From Marinobacterium rhizophilum DSM 18822 (lineage in GTDB: Bacteria; Pseudomonadota; Gammaproteobacteria; Pseudomonadales; Balneatricaceae): a stretch of DNA of 64,000 nucleotides. Of this stretch, positions 19,541-30,598 are shown piece after piece. The notes under the pieces are model-generated. The model did no database searches. It was not told the DNA's origin and saw only the letters and a list, made by a program, of their open reading frames with translations. How positions within the stretch are numbered: the first letter of the stretch is position 1; every line of letters starts with the position of its first letter. Where the stretch lies: the NCBI RefSeq assembly GCF_000378045.1, contig NZ_KB899111.1:21204-85203 (forward strand). Direction: 5' to 3'. Position numbers and translations under genes: made by a program.

Positions 19541-20896
19541 ATGAGTCTGATTTCGAGTGATCGGCTAACAGTGGTGATCGGTCTTGGCAAGACCGGGCTC
19601 TCCTGTGCGCGGCATCTGCAGCGCCTTGGCCGTCGCTTTGCCGTGGTGGACACCCGTCCGGCGCCACCGGGGCTCGAGGAACTGCGCGCGCTGGCGCCCG
19701 ATGTCGAGGTTCACTGCGGTGAGCTGGACGGCGCTTACCTGGCTCAGGCCGACGAGCTGGTGCTGAGCCCGGGCGTCGCCCAGAGTCATCCGGCGATTCG
19801 CCAGGCGGTGGCCGCGGGCGTTCATCTGACCGGTGACATCGATCTCTTTTGCCGTGCCATCAGTGCGCCGGTCATTGCCATTACCGGTTCCAACGCCAAG
19901 AGCACGGTGACCACCCTGGTGGGCGAGATGGCGGCGGCGGCCGGCATTGATGTGGGCGTGGGCGGCAACCTGGGTACGCCGGTACTGGATATGCTGGCCG
20001 GCGGCGAGCAGGCGCTGTACGTGCTCGAACTGTCGAGTTTTCAGCTGGAGACGACTTCGGATCTGCGCGCCGAGGTGGCCACGGTACTGAATATAAGCCC
20101 CGATCATCTGGACCGTTACGACAGCGTGCAGGATTACTACCGTGCCAAGCACCGTATCTTTCGCGGTGCGCGCAAGGTGGTGGAGAATCGGGATGATCCG
20201 CTGACGCATCCGCTGCTGCCCAAGGGCGTGGAAACCTGGCTGTATCACCTGGGCGCACCGGACCTGAAACGTTTTGGGCTGTTGCAGGATGAAGCGGGGC
20301 AGGATTGGCTGGCACTGGGGCGTGAGCGCTTACTGCCCGTGAAGGAGCTGAAGATTCGCGGTACGCACAACGTCAGCAATGCGCTGGCGGCGCTGGCCAT
20401 TGGCCAGGCGGCCGGACTGCCGATGCCGGCCATGCTGCAGGCGCTCCGCAGCTTCGGTGGTCTGGAACACCGCTGTGAATGGGTTGCAGACGTGGCTGGC
20501 GTCGCTTACGTGAATGATTCCAAAGGCACCAATGTCGGTGCCACCGTGGCGGCGCTGAACGGGCTTGGGCCGACCCTTGCCGAGTGCGCGGGTATCGTGC
20601 TGATCGCCGGTGGTGACGGCAAGGGCGCCGAGTTTGCCGAACTGGACGAACCGCTGAATCGCTATGCCCGGGCGCTGGTGCTGATCGGCCGTGACGCCCC
20701 GCGCATTGATGCGGCCATCAGCACGGTGCCGCGTGTCTATGCCCAGTCCATGGAGGATGCCGTGCAGCAGGCCGCAGCACTGGCAAAGGCGGGCGACATC
20801 GTGTTGCTGTCGCCTGCCTGCGCAAGCCTTGACATGTTCAGTGGCTATCCCGAGCGTGGCCGCCGCTTCGTTGCAGCGGTAGGAGCCCTGGCATGA
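19541..20896 (+). CDS. murD: UDP-MurNAc-alanine-D-glutamate ligase MurD
   Basis: MurD adds D-glutamate to UDP-MurNAc-L-Ala. From ATG 19541 (MSLISSDRLTVVIGLGKTG) the product has 451 residues. The N-terminal Rossmann part is VVIGLGKTGLSCARHL. The ATP site TGSNAKST at 115-122 is the Ser/Ala variant seen in Pseudomonas-type MurD rather than TGTNGKST. An ATG seven codons upstream (19520) is in frame but adds only MNGIKND. The C-terminal LLSPACASLDMFSGYPERG is diagnostic. The TGA overlaps ftsW. Confidence 0.95.
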   Translation: MSLISSDRLTVVIGLGKTGLSCARHLQRLGRRFAVVDTRPAPPGLEELRALAPDVEVHCGELDGAYLAQADELVLSPGVAQSHPAIRQAVAAGVHLTGDIDLFCRAISAPVIAITGSNAKSTVTTLVGEMAAAAGIDVGVGGNLGTPVLDMLAGGEQALYVLELSSFQLETTSDLRAEVATVLNISPDHLDRYDSVQDYYRAKHRIFRGARKVVENRDDPLTHPLLPKGVETWLYHLGAPDLKRFGLLQDEAGQDWLALGRERLLPVKELKIRGTHNVSNALAALAIGQAAGLPMPAMLQALRSFGGLEHRCEWVADVAGVAYVNDSKGTNVGATVAALNGLGPTLAECAGIVLIAGGDGKGAEFAELDEPLNRYARALVLIGRDAPRIDAAISTVPRVYAQSMEDAVQQAAALAKAGDIVLLSPACASLDMFSGYPERGRRFVAAVGALA

Positions 20897-22113
20897 TGAT
20901 GAAGTACTGGCAGGCATTGCAGCCACAGCAGAAGGGTGCCTTGCCATTTGACCCCTGGTTGCTGCTGGCCGCCGTGAGCCTGGTACTGACCGGCTTCGTG
21001 ATGATTACCTCGGCATCGATGGATGTGGCGGCCGAGCGTTTCGGCGGTGCCTTTTTCTTCAGTATCCGTCATGGCGTTTTCATCGTCATTGGCCTGGTGC
21101 TGGCGCTGGTCGTGTCACGCATTCCGCTGGCCTTCTGGCATCGCATGGGGCCTGTGCTGTTGCTGATAGCCCTGCTGTTGCTGGTGCTGGTGCTGGTTCC
21201 CGGCGTGGGACGTGAAGTCAATGGCAGCCGACGCTGGATTGGCCTGGGGCCGATTAACCTGCAGGCATCCGAGGTCGCCAAGTTCTTCATGGTGCTGTAC
21301 CTCAGTGGCTATCTGGTGCGGCGTCTGTCCGAGGTACGCACCAGCTGGACCGGTGTGGCCAAACCAGCATTGCCGCTGGGTATCCTCGTGTTCCTGCTGA
21401 TCATGGAACCCGATTACGGAGCAGCGGTTGTGCTGATGGGTACGGTCATGGGCATGATCTTTCTGGGCGGCATGCGGTTTGTGCAATTCCTGATGGTGAC
21501 CCTCGGTGCCGGCGCGCTGATCGGCGTACTGGCGATTGCACAACCGTATCGACTGGAGCGTCTCAAGTCCTTCCAGGATCCCTGGTCCGACCCCTTCGGT
21601 GCCGGTTACCAGTTGTCCCAGGCACAGATTGCTTTTGGTCGCGGGGACTGGTTCGGCACCGGGCTGGGCAGCAGCGTGCAGAAACTGTTTTACCTGCCGG
21701 AGGCTCACACCGATTTCGTGTTCTCGGTTGTCGCAGAAGAGTTTGGCCTGATGGGGGCCTTGCTGGTGATCGGTCTTTACATGTTGCTGGTGACACGGGT
21801 CTTCCTGATCGGCCGTCAGGCGGAGAAGCAAAAAGAGTTTTTCATGGCATATGCCGCCTATGGCTTCGGCTTTATCTTTGCCGGGCAGGCATTGATCAAC
21901 ATCGGAGTGAATGTCGGCGCGTTGCCGACCAAGGGGCTGACGCTGCCACTGCTGAGTTACGGTGGCAGTAGCCTGCTGGTGTGCTGCGCCATGATTGCCA
22001 TCGTGCAGCGAATAGATTTTGAACTAAAAACCAGGCGTCTGGCAGCAGCGCCGCGCACAAGTCGGCGCCGTCGTGCCCGCACCGATGCACAAGTAACGGA
22101 GTCTGTGGCATGA
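20893..22113 (+). CDS. ftsW: Septal peptidoglycan glycosyltransferase FtsW
   Basis: FtsW is the SEDS glycosyltransferase of the divisome, polymerising lipid II together with FtsI. The 406 residues have about ten membrane helices. Conserved SEDS stretches include GREVNGSRRWIGLGPINLQASEV split across about 104-124, LVIMEPDYGAA-like FLLIMEPDYGAAVV, and LPEAHTDFVFSVVAEEFG in the large loop. PLLSYGGSSLLVCC lies near the end, and the tail is Arg-rich. It overlaps murD and murG by four bases each. Confidence 0.96.
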   Translation: MMMKYWQALQPQQKGALPFDPWLLLAAVSLVLTGFVMITSASMDVAAERFGGAFFFSIRHGVFIVIGLVLALVVSRIPLAFWHRMGPVLLLIALLLLVLVLVPGVGREVNGSRRWIGLGPINLQASEVAKFFMVLYLSGYLVRRLSEVRTSWTGVAKPALPLGILVFLLIMEPDYGAAVVLMGTVMGMIFLGGMRFVQFLMVTLGAGALIGVLAIAQPYRLERLKSFQDPWSDPFGAGYQLSQAQIAFGRGDWFGTGLGSSVQKLFYLPEAHTDFVFSVVAEEFGLMGALLVIGLYMLLVTRVFLIGRQAEKQKEFFMAYAAYGFGFIFAGQALINIGVNVGALPTKGLTLPLLSYGGSSLLVCCAMIAIVQRIDFELKTRRLAAAPRTSRRRRARTDAQVTESVA

Positions 22114-23195
22114 CGGCCTGGCAGGGTAAAAAGGTGCTGGTCATGGCCGGCGGTACGGGCGGTCATGTCTTTCCGGCTCTGGCGACGGCCCGTGAGCTGC
22201 AGCGCGAAGGCGTGCAGGTGGAGTGGCTTGGCACGCGGCGAGGTATTGAGTCAGACCTGGTTCCGGCCGCCGGTATCGAGCTGCACTGCATTGATGTTGC
22301 GGGCCTGCGCGGCAAGGGACGGCTCAGCCTGGTGTTGGCGCCATTGCGCCTGGTGCGGGCACTCTGGCAGGCCTGGTGCCTGCTGCGCCGCTACAAGCCT
22401 GATCTGGTGCTGGGCATGGGAGGCTTTGCCGCCGGCCCGGGCGGTCTGGCTGCACGGTTGCAGGGGCGCCCGCTGGTGATACATGAGCAGAACGCAACCG
22501 CTGGCATGACCAACCGTATTCTGTCCCGCATTGCGACACGCGTGCTCGAAGCCTTTGGTGGCGCCTTTGAGGCTGGCCGTAATGTCACGCTGACAGGAAA
22601 TCCGGTGCGCGGAGCCATTCTCGATCTGGCGCCGCCGGAAGAACGCATGCAGGGGCGTACCGGCCCGCTGCGCCTGCTGGTGGTCGGCGGCAGTCTGGGC
22701 GCGCGGGCGATTAATGATCTGTTGCCACGCGTGCTCGCCTCGCTGCCGCCGGAACAGCGACCGCAGGTGCGCCACCAGACAGGCAAAAAGCTGCTCGACG
22801 AGACGCAGGCGCTGTATCGCGAGTGTGGCGTCGAGGCCGAAGTGGTGCCCTTTATCGATCGCATGGATGAGGCCTATGGCTGGGCTGATCTGGTGCTGTG
22901 CCGGGCTGGTGCCCTGACCGTGAGCGAACTGTCCATCGCCGGCGTCGCTGCCGTGCTGGTGCCCTTTCCCCATGCAGTGGACGATCACCAGACCGGCAAT
23001 GCCGGCTATCTGGCAGGCCCGGGAGCGGCTTTGCTGATTCAGCAGCGCGATCTGGATGAGGCTGCGCTGAAAAAATTACTTGAGCAGCTGAGCAGCCGGG
23101 AAACGCTGCTCAGCATGGCAAAGATCGCGCGCGCACAGGGCCGGCCACAAGCCAGCCGCGACGTGGCACGAATCTGCCTGGAAACCATGAAATGA
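22110..23195 (+). CDS. murG: UDP-GlcNAc lipid I N-acetylglucosaminyltransferase MurG
   Basis: MurG converts lipid I to lipid II on the inner face of the membrane. The 361 residues have the N-terminal glycine loop AGGTGGHVFPALA at about 13-25 and the donor-site region VLCRAGALTVSELSIAGVAA. VPFPHAVDDHQTGNA follows near the end. The last codons (CLETMK) and the surrounding 45 bp are the apparent source of the tail of the small repeated ORFs downstream. Its TGA (23193-23195) overlaps the ATG of the first of these ORFs, not murC itself. Confidence 0.96.
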   Translation: MTAWQGKKVLVMAGGTGGHVFPALATARELQREGVQVEWLGTRRGIESDLVPAAGIELHCIDVAGLRGKGRLSLVLAPLRLVRALWQAWCLLRRYKPDLVLGMGGFAAGPGGLAARLQGRPLVIHEQNATAGMTNRILSRIATRVLEAFGGAFEAGRNVTLTGNPVRGAILDLAPPEERMQGRTGPLRLLVVGGSLGARAINDLLPRVLASLPPEQRPQVRHQTGKKLLDETQALYRECGVEAEVVPFIDRMDEAYGWADLVLCRAGALTVSELSIAGVAAVLVPFPHAVDDHQTGNAGYLAGPGAALLIQQRDLDEAALKKLLEQLSSRETLLSMAKIARAQGRPQASRDVARICLETMK

Positions 23196-23272
23196 GCAAG
23201 ATACAGAAAAATTCGATGCGGTTTGAAGTACCGGATGACGTGACGCGAACCGGTTTGGAAATCACGAAATGA
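23192..23272 (+). CDS. Small ORF 1 of the murG-murC junction array (26 aa)
   Basis: It starts at an ATG overlapping the murG stop (ATGA) and ends in a TGA that overlaps the ATG of the next small ORF. The peptide begins MSKIQKNSMRFEVP and ends LEITK. The first part resembles the MurC N-terminus ([15 protein letters not shown]) and the last part the MurG C-terminus (CLETMK), so it looks like a diverged, shortened junction copy. Whether it is translated is unknown; a function is not assigned. Confidence 0.45.
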   Translation: MSKIQKNSMRFEVPDDVTRTGLEITK

Positions 23273-23385
23273 GTACCGTAATGCAGAAGAGCCCGACAGT
23301 GTTTGAAGTTCCGGCCGAGATGACACGGATACTACGCCAAGTGTTCATCGACGTGACGCCAACCTGCCTGGAAATCACGAAATGA
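23269..23385 (+). CDS. Small ORF 2 of the murG-murC junction array (38 aa)
   Basis: The ORF runs from an ATGA overlap with small ORF 1 to an ATGA overlap with small ORF 3. Its first 14 codons are identical in sequence to MurC ([14 protein letters not shown]), and its last codons (TPTCLEITK) match the MurG tail at DNA level. It differs from ORF 3 by one extra codon (three bases) and a few substitutions, so the reading frame has been kept. It may act as a translational relay between murG and murC; this is inference. Confidence 0.5.
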   Translation: MSTVMQKSPTVFEVPAEMTRILRQVFIDVTPTCLEITK

Positions 23386-23491
23386 GTACCGTAATGCAGA
23401 AGAGCCCGACAGTGTTTGAAGTTCCGGCCGAGGTGACACGGATACGCCAAGTGTTCATCGACGTGACGCCAACCTGCCTGGAAATCACGAA

Positions 23492-23495
<4 letters not shown>
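23382..23495 (+). CDS. Small ORF 3 of the murG-murC junction array (37 aa)
   Basis: This copy overlaps the murC ATG through ATGA at 23492-23495. It is nearly identical to ORF 2 minus one codon. Its middle section ([10 protein letters not shown]) lines up with [10 protein letters not shown] of MurC, as expected if it descends from the start of murC. Expression and function are unknown. Confidence 0.5.
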
Positions 23496-26713
<3,218 letters not shown>

Positions 26714-26717
26714 AACT

Positions 26718-28013
26718 ATGTCTGACAGCAACATGATCGTGGTGCTCGATATTGGCACTTCCAAGGTGGTTTGCCTGGTGGGTGAGGTTGGCCCCGAGGG
26801 GCGCATTGAAATTATCGGCGTCGGCTCCCAGCCTTCCCGCGGTCTCAAGCGTGGCGTGGTGGTGAACATTGAATCCACCGTCAGCTCGATTCAGCGGGCG
26901 GTGGAAGAAGCGGAGCTGATGGCCGGCTGCAAGATCCACTCGGTTACCGTGGGCATTGCGGGCAGTCACATCAGCAGCATGAACTCCCACGGGATCGTCG
27001 CGGTCAAGGACCGGGAAGTGACCGAGCATGACCTGGAACGGGTCATCGATGCCGCCCGGGCGGTGGCGATTCCGGCGGATCAGAAGATTCTGCACATTCT
27101 GCCGCAGGAATACCTGATCGATAACCAGGAAGGCATTCGAGAGCCGCTTGGCATGTCCGGCGTGCGCCTTGAAGCCCGGGTACACCTGGTGAGTGGCGCG
27201 ATTAACGCGGTGCAGAATATCGAGAAGTGTATTCGTCGTTGCGGGCTGGAAGTCGATCATGTGGTGCTCGAGCAGCTGGCTTCCAGCTATGCCGTGCTTA
27301 CCGATGACGAGAAGGAGCTGGGTGTCTGCATGGTGGACATTGGCGGTGGTACCACCGATATCGCGATCTTCATCGGCGGTGCCATTCGGCATACGGCGGT
27401 GATTCCGATCGCAGGCGACCAGGTCACCAACGACATTGCCATGGCGCTGCGCACCCCGACGCCCCATGCCGAGCAGATCAAGATCAAGTACGCCTGCGCG
27501 CTGGCCCAGCTGGCGGGCGTGAACGAAACCATCAAGGTGCCGAGTGTGGGGGATCGTCCAGCACGGGATTTATCACGCCAGGCGTTGGCCGAAGTGGTGG
27601 AGCCCCGCTACGACGAGTTGTTCTCACTGATCCAGACCGAGTTGCGACGCAGTGGTTTTGAGGACCTGGTTGCGGCGGGGCTGGTCATGACCGGCGGCAG
27701 CGCCAAGATGGAAGGCGCGGTGGAACTGGCCGAAGAAATTTTCCATATGCCGGTGCGTCTGGCAGTGCCCAGTGGTGTTTTCGGCATGGAAGATGTGCTG
27801 AAAAATCCGATCTATGCCACCGGAACAGGCCTTTTGCATTACGCCCGTCAGGAGCACCAGTACCGGGCGCCCACGAACAAGTTGCCGGCACTGTCGGCCC
27901 GCAGTTCGATGCAGGAGCTACCGGCACGGCGCGGCTCGATCGAAATGCCCGCATTACCTAGTGTGGGGTCGATGCTGGGCCGCATGAAAACATGGTTTCA
28001 AGGGAATTTCTGA
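26718..28013 (+). CDS. ftsA: Cell division protein FtsA
   Basis: FtsA is the actin-like protein that tethers FtsZ to the membrane. From ATG 26718 the product has 431 residues with the phosphate-1 motif DIGTSKV at 11-17 and DIGGGTTDIAIF near 207-218. VMTGGSAKMEG lies further on. The C-terminal membrane-targeting helix is GSMLGRMKTWFQGNF. The 1C domain stretch KIHSVTVGIAGSHISSMNSH is intact. It follows ftsQ by four bases. Confidence 0.96.
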   Translation: MSDSNMIVVLDIGTSKVVCLVGEVGPEGRIEIIGVGSQPSRGLKRGVVVNIESTVSSIQRAVEEAELMAGCKIHSVTVGIAGSHISSMNSHGIVAVKDREVTEHDLERVIDAARAVAIPADQKILHILPQEYLIDNQEGIREPLGMSGVRLEARVHLVSGAINAVQNIEKCIRRCGLEVDHVVLEQLASSYAVLTDDEKELGVCMVDIGGGTTDIAIFIGGAIRHTAVIPIAGDQVTNDIAMALRTPTPHAEQIKIKYACALAQLAGVNETIKVPSVGDRPARDLSRQALAEVVEPRYDELFSLIQTELRRSGFEDLVAAGLVMTGGSAKMEGAVELAEEIFHMPVRLAVPSGVFGMEDVLKNPIYATGTGLLHYARQEHQYRAPTNKLPALSARSSMQELPARRGSIEMPALPSVGSMLGRMKTWFQGNF

Positions 28014-28100
28014 GGCGTTTCGACGGCCTCAGCATGGCGATTTTTAGTTTTTGACGGTGCCGGAATGTAGTAGGCAGGCGCTATAACGGAGGAAGGGGAT

Positions 28101-29303
28101 ATGTTTGAATTACTCGAAAACGTACCACAAAGCGCAATAATCAAGGTTGTCGGTGTTGGCGGTGGCGGCGGTAATGCCGTTCATCACATGCTGAACAGCG
28201 ACGTTGACGGTGTCGATTTTATCTGTGCCAACACGGATGCCCAGGCGTTAAGCAACTCCGCTTCACGCTCTGTGCTGCAGATTGGCAATGAGTTAACCAA
28301 GGGGCTTGGCGCCGGCGCCAACCCGGAAGTCGGTCGTCAGGCGGCGATCGAGGACCGCGAGCGGATCGCCGAAATGATTCGTGGTGCCGATATGGTGTTC
28401 ATCACCGCCGGCATGGGCGGTGGCACCGGTACCGGGGCCGCACCCATCGTGGCGGAAGTGGCGCGCGAGCTGGGCATTTTGACCGTGGCGGTCGTGACCA
28501 AGCCGTTCCCGTTTGAAGGTCGCAAGCGCATGAAGATTGCCGAAGAGGGCATTCGTGAACTGCGTGAGTCGGTCGACTCCCTGATTATCATCCCCAATGA
28601 AAAGCTGATGCAGGTGCTGGGACGCAACTGCAGTCTGCTGAACGCCTTCAATTCGGCGAATGATGTGCTCAAGGGTGCCGTACAGGGCATCGCGGACCTG
28701 ATCACCCGCCCTGGCATGATCAACGTCGACTTTGCCGACGTGCGTACGGTCATGGCTGAAATGGGCATGGCGATGATGGGCACCGGGATTGCCCGCGGCG
28801 AAGATCGGGCCACGCTGGCGGCAGAAGCGGCTATCAAGAGCCCGTTGCTGGAAGATGTCGATCTGAAGGGCGCCAGCGGCATTCTGGTAAACATTACCGC
28901 GGGTCTGGACCTGAGCCTGGGCGAATTTACCGAAGTCGGTAACATCGTCGAGGAATATGCGTCCGACAACGCCACTATCGTGGTGGGTACTGTTATCGAT
29001 CCCGAAATGACCGACGACCTCAAGGTCACCGTGGTTGCGACGGGGCTGGACAAGCGTGCCGAGGAAATCCGGGTGGTCAGCAACAACAGCAACTACAAGC
29101 CCGATGGTGCCCTGAACATGCAGGAAATCGAACTGCCGACTGTGCTGCGTCGCAAGCGCCAGGAGGCCATGCTGGATGAGCCGGCGGCTCCCGCCGATGC
29201 AGAAAAACCCTCGCGTGGTTCTTTGCGTCAGGGTGGCAACAACGCGCAGGCTGAATACGGCGCACTGGATATTCCGACATTCCTGCGCCGTCAGGCGGAC
29301 TGA
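28101..29303 (+). CDS. ftsZ: Cell division GTPase FtsZ
   Basis: FtsZ is the tubulin homologue that forms the Z-ring. The 400 residues contain the GTP-binding motif GGGTGTG at 106-112, the N-terminal [17 protein letters not shown], the T7 loop region [14 protein letters not shown] at about 203-216, and the C-terminal peptide [12 protein letters not shown] that binds FtsA and other partners. A very strong SD, GGAGGAAGGGG, precedes ATG 28101. The ftsA-ftsZ gap of 87 bp includes a short hairpin (28010-28032) over the ftsA stop codon. Confidence 0.98.
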   Translation: MFELLENVPQSAIIKVVGVGGGGGNAVHHMLNSDVDGVDFICANTDAQALSNSASRSVLQIGNELTKGLGAGANPEVGRQAAIEDRERIAEMIRGADMVFITAGMGGGTGTGAAPIVAEVARELGILTVAVVTKPFPFEGRKRMKIAEEGIRELRESVDSLIIIPNEKLMQVLGRNCSLLNAFNSANDVLKGAVQGIADLITRPGMINVDFADVRTVMAEMGMAMMGTGIARGEDRATLAAEAAIKSPLLEDVDLKGASGILVNITAGLDLSLGEFTEVGNIVEEYASDNATIVVGTVIDPEMTDDLKVTVVATGLDKRAEEIRVVSNNSNYKPDGALNMQEIELPTVLRRKRQEAMLDEPAAPADAEKPSRGSLRQGGNNAQAEYGALDIPTFLRRQAD

Positions 29304-29363
29304 TGCGGCGTATTCGGGTGAGAGGGCGGGCATGCCGCGCCGGGTGCTGCCGGCCGGGCCGGG

Positions 29364-29408
29364 CCAGGCCGGACCTAGCCGCGCCGGACCTGGCCAGGCC
29401 GGACCTGG
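29364..29408 (+). repeat. Three 15-bp GC-rich tandem repeats between ftsZ and lpxC
   Basis: CCAGGCCGGACCTAG, CCGCGCCGGACCTGG and CCAGGCCGGACCTGG follow one another without spacers. Each full unit has CCAGG at one end and CCTGG at the other, so each can fold on itself, and both ends are CCWGG sites. The preceding GGCCGGGCCGGGC is related. They lie just upstream of a candidate lpxC promoter. Confidence 0.85.
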
Positions 29409-29409
29409 T

Positions 29410-29437
29410 TTGCTTCGCTCGACTCACCTTTGATACT
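29410..29437 (+). promoter_or_regulatory. Candidate promoter of lpxC
   Basis: TTGCTT (29410-29415) and GATACT (29432-29437) are 16 bp apart. The predicted start is about 35 bp before the lpxC ATG. It is a moderate match, and its position right after the GC-rich repeats makes it plausible. Confidence 0.45.
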
Positions 29438-29478
29438 ATTCGCCGCCTCTGCGGGCGGAACCTGGTGTGACTACGAGC

Positions 29479-30393
29479 ATGATCAGACAGCGTACTTTGA
29501 AGAACAGCATCAAGGCGACGGGGATCGGGCTGCACACCGGACAGAAAGTGTACCTGACACTCAAGCCCGCACCGGTGGATACGGGTATCGTTTTTCGGCG
29601 GGTCGATCTGGACCCTGTCGTGGAGATCCCGGCTCGAGCCGAGCTGGTGGTGGATACCACGCTGTCGAGTAACCTGTCAGCTGGCGGTGCCCGGGTGGCA
29701 ACTGTCGAGCATCTGATGTCGGCTCTGGCGGGGCTTGGCATCGACAACGCCTATGTGGAGCTGAGTGCCGAAGAAGTGCCGATCATGGATGGCAGTGCTG
29801 CGCCCTTTGTATTCCTGATCCAGTCCGCTGGCATTCAGGAGCAGGAAGCGCCCAAGCAGTTTATCCGTATCACGCGCGAGATCAGTTTTACCGCCGACGA
29901 CAAGGTAGCGACCTTCAAGCCATTTGACGGCTTCAAGGTGGGTTTTACCATCGAATTCGATCATCCCGCCTTCAGTGATCGCGACATGGAGGCCTGTCTG
30001 GATTTTTCCAGCACCAACTTCGTGCGTGAAGTCAGCCGGGCCCGTACCTTCGGTTTTATGCGCGATATCGAGTACCTGCGTTCGAAGAACCTGGTCCTGG
30101 GGGGCAGTTTCGACAATGCGATTGTGGTGGATGACCACCGTATTCTGAACACCGAGGGATTGCGTTACGAGGACGAGTTCGTCAAGCACAAGATTCTGGA
30201 CGCGGTAGGGGATCTTTACCTGGCAGGCAAAAGCCTGATCGGTGAGTTTATCGGTCACAAGTCCGGTCATTATTTGAACAATATGTTGGTGCGCAAACTG
30301 CTGGAAACCAAGGATGCCTGGGAACTCGTGACCTTCGAAGAGGACGATGCCAAGGCGCCGATCGCCTTCGTCAAGGCCACCCAAACCGTCTGA
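29479..30393 (+). CDS. lpxC: UDP-3-O-acyl-N-acetylglucosamine deacetylase LpxC
   Basis: LpxC carries out the first committed step of lipid A synthesis, a zinc-dependent deacetylation. From ATG 29479 ([19 protein letters not shown]) the product has 304 residues. The zinc ligands are visible: H78 in VEHLMSAL, and H237 and D241 in [28 protein letters not shown] is also conserved. A GTG 12 bases upstream is in frame, but the family begins at MIRQRTL. lpxC after ftsZ is the usual end of the proteobacterial dcw cluster. Confidence 0.97.
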   Translation: MIRQRTLKNSIKATGIGLHTGQKVYLTLKPAPVDTGIVFRRVDLDPVVEIPARAELVVDTTLSSNLSAGGARVATVEHLMSALAGLGIDNAYVELSAEEVPIMDGSAAPFVFLIQSAGIQEQEAPKQFIRITREISFTADDKVATFKPFDGFKVGFTIEFDHPAFSDRDMEACLDFSSTNFVREVSRARTFGFMRDIEYLRSKNLVLGGSFDNAIVVDDHRILNTEGLRYEDEFVKHKILDAVGDLYLAGKSLIGEFIGHKSGHYLNNMLVRKLLETKDAWELVTFEEDDAKAPIAFVKATQTV

Positions 30394-30420
30394 TTTGTAT
30401 GCAGTCTCATTGATCTTTGT

Positions 30421-30454
30421 GCAATCAGGCCGGGCGTTTGCCCGGCCTGATTGC
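30421..30454. terminator. Perfect 15-bp hairpin after lpxC
   Basis: Positions 30421-30435 pair perfectly with 30440-30454 around a GTTT loop. The hairpin is very stable but has no T run on either strand, so it may be a processing or 3'-end-protecting structure rather than an intrinsic terminator. Confidence 0.6.
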
Positions 30455-30598
30455 GTTCAGGCGGACGGGTTTCTGTCATGCCGGAAAATAATTACGTTTA
30501 AAATTCTACTCGGCGCCCCAATATGGGTAGAATGTCGAGTTGTTTTTTCGTGGCACGCGCGTAAAAGTCTTTGTATTCAACTGGTTGAAATTCGGATT

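Noticed and set aside
29364..29408. CRISPR or insertion-sequence end at the 15-bp repeats
   Set aside because: The repeats have no spacers, are too short, and no transposase is near.
30347..30598. N-terminal extension of SecA or a SecM-like gene upstream
   Set aside because: The extension overlaps the end of lpxC in another frame and spans the hairpin; SecA begins [18 protein letters not shown] as in homologues, and no secretion signal with an arrest motif is seen.
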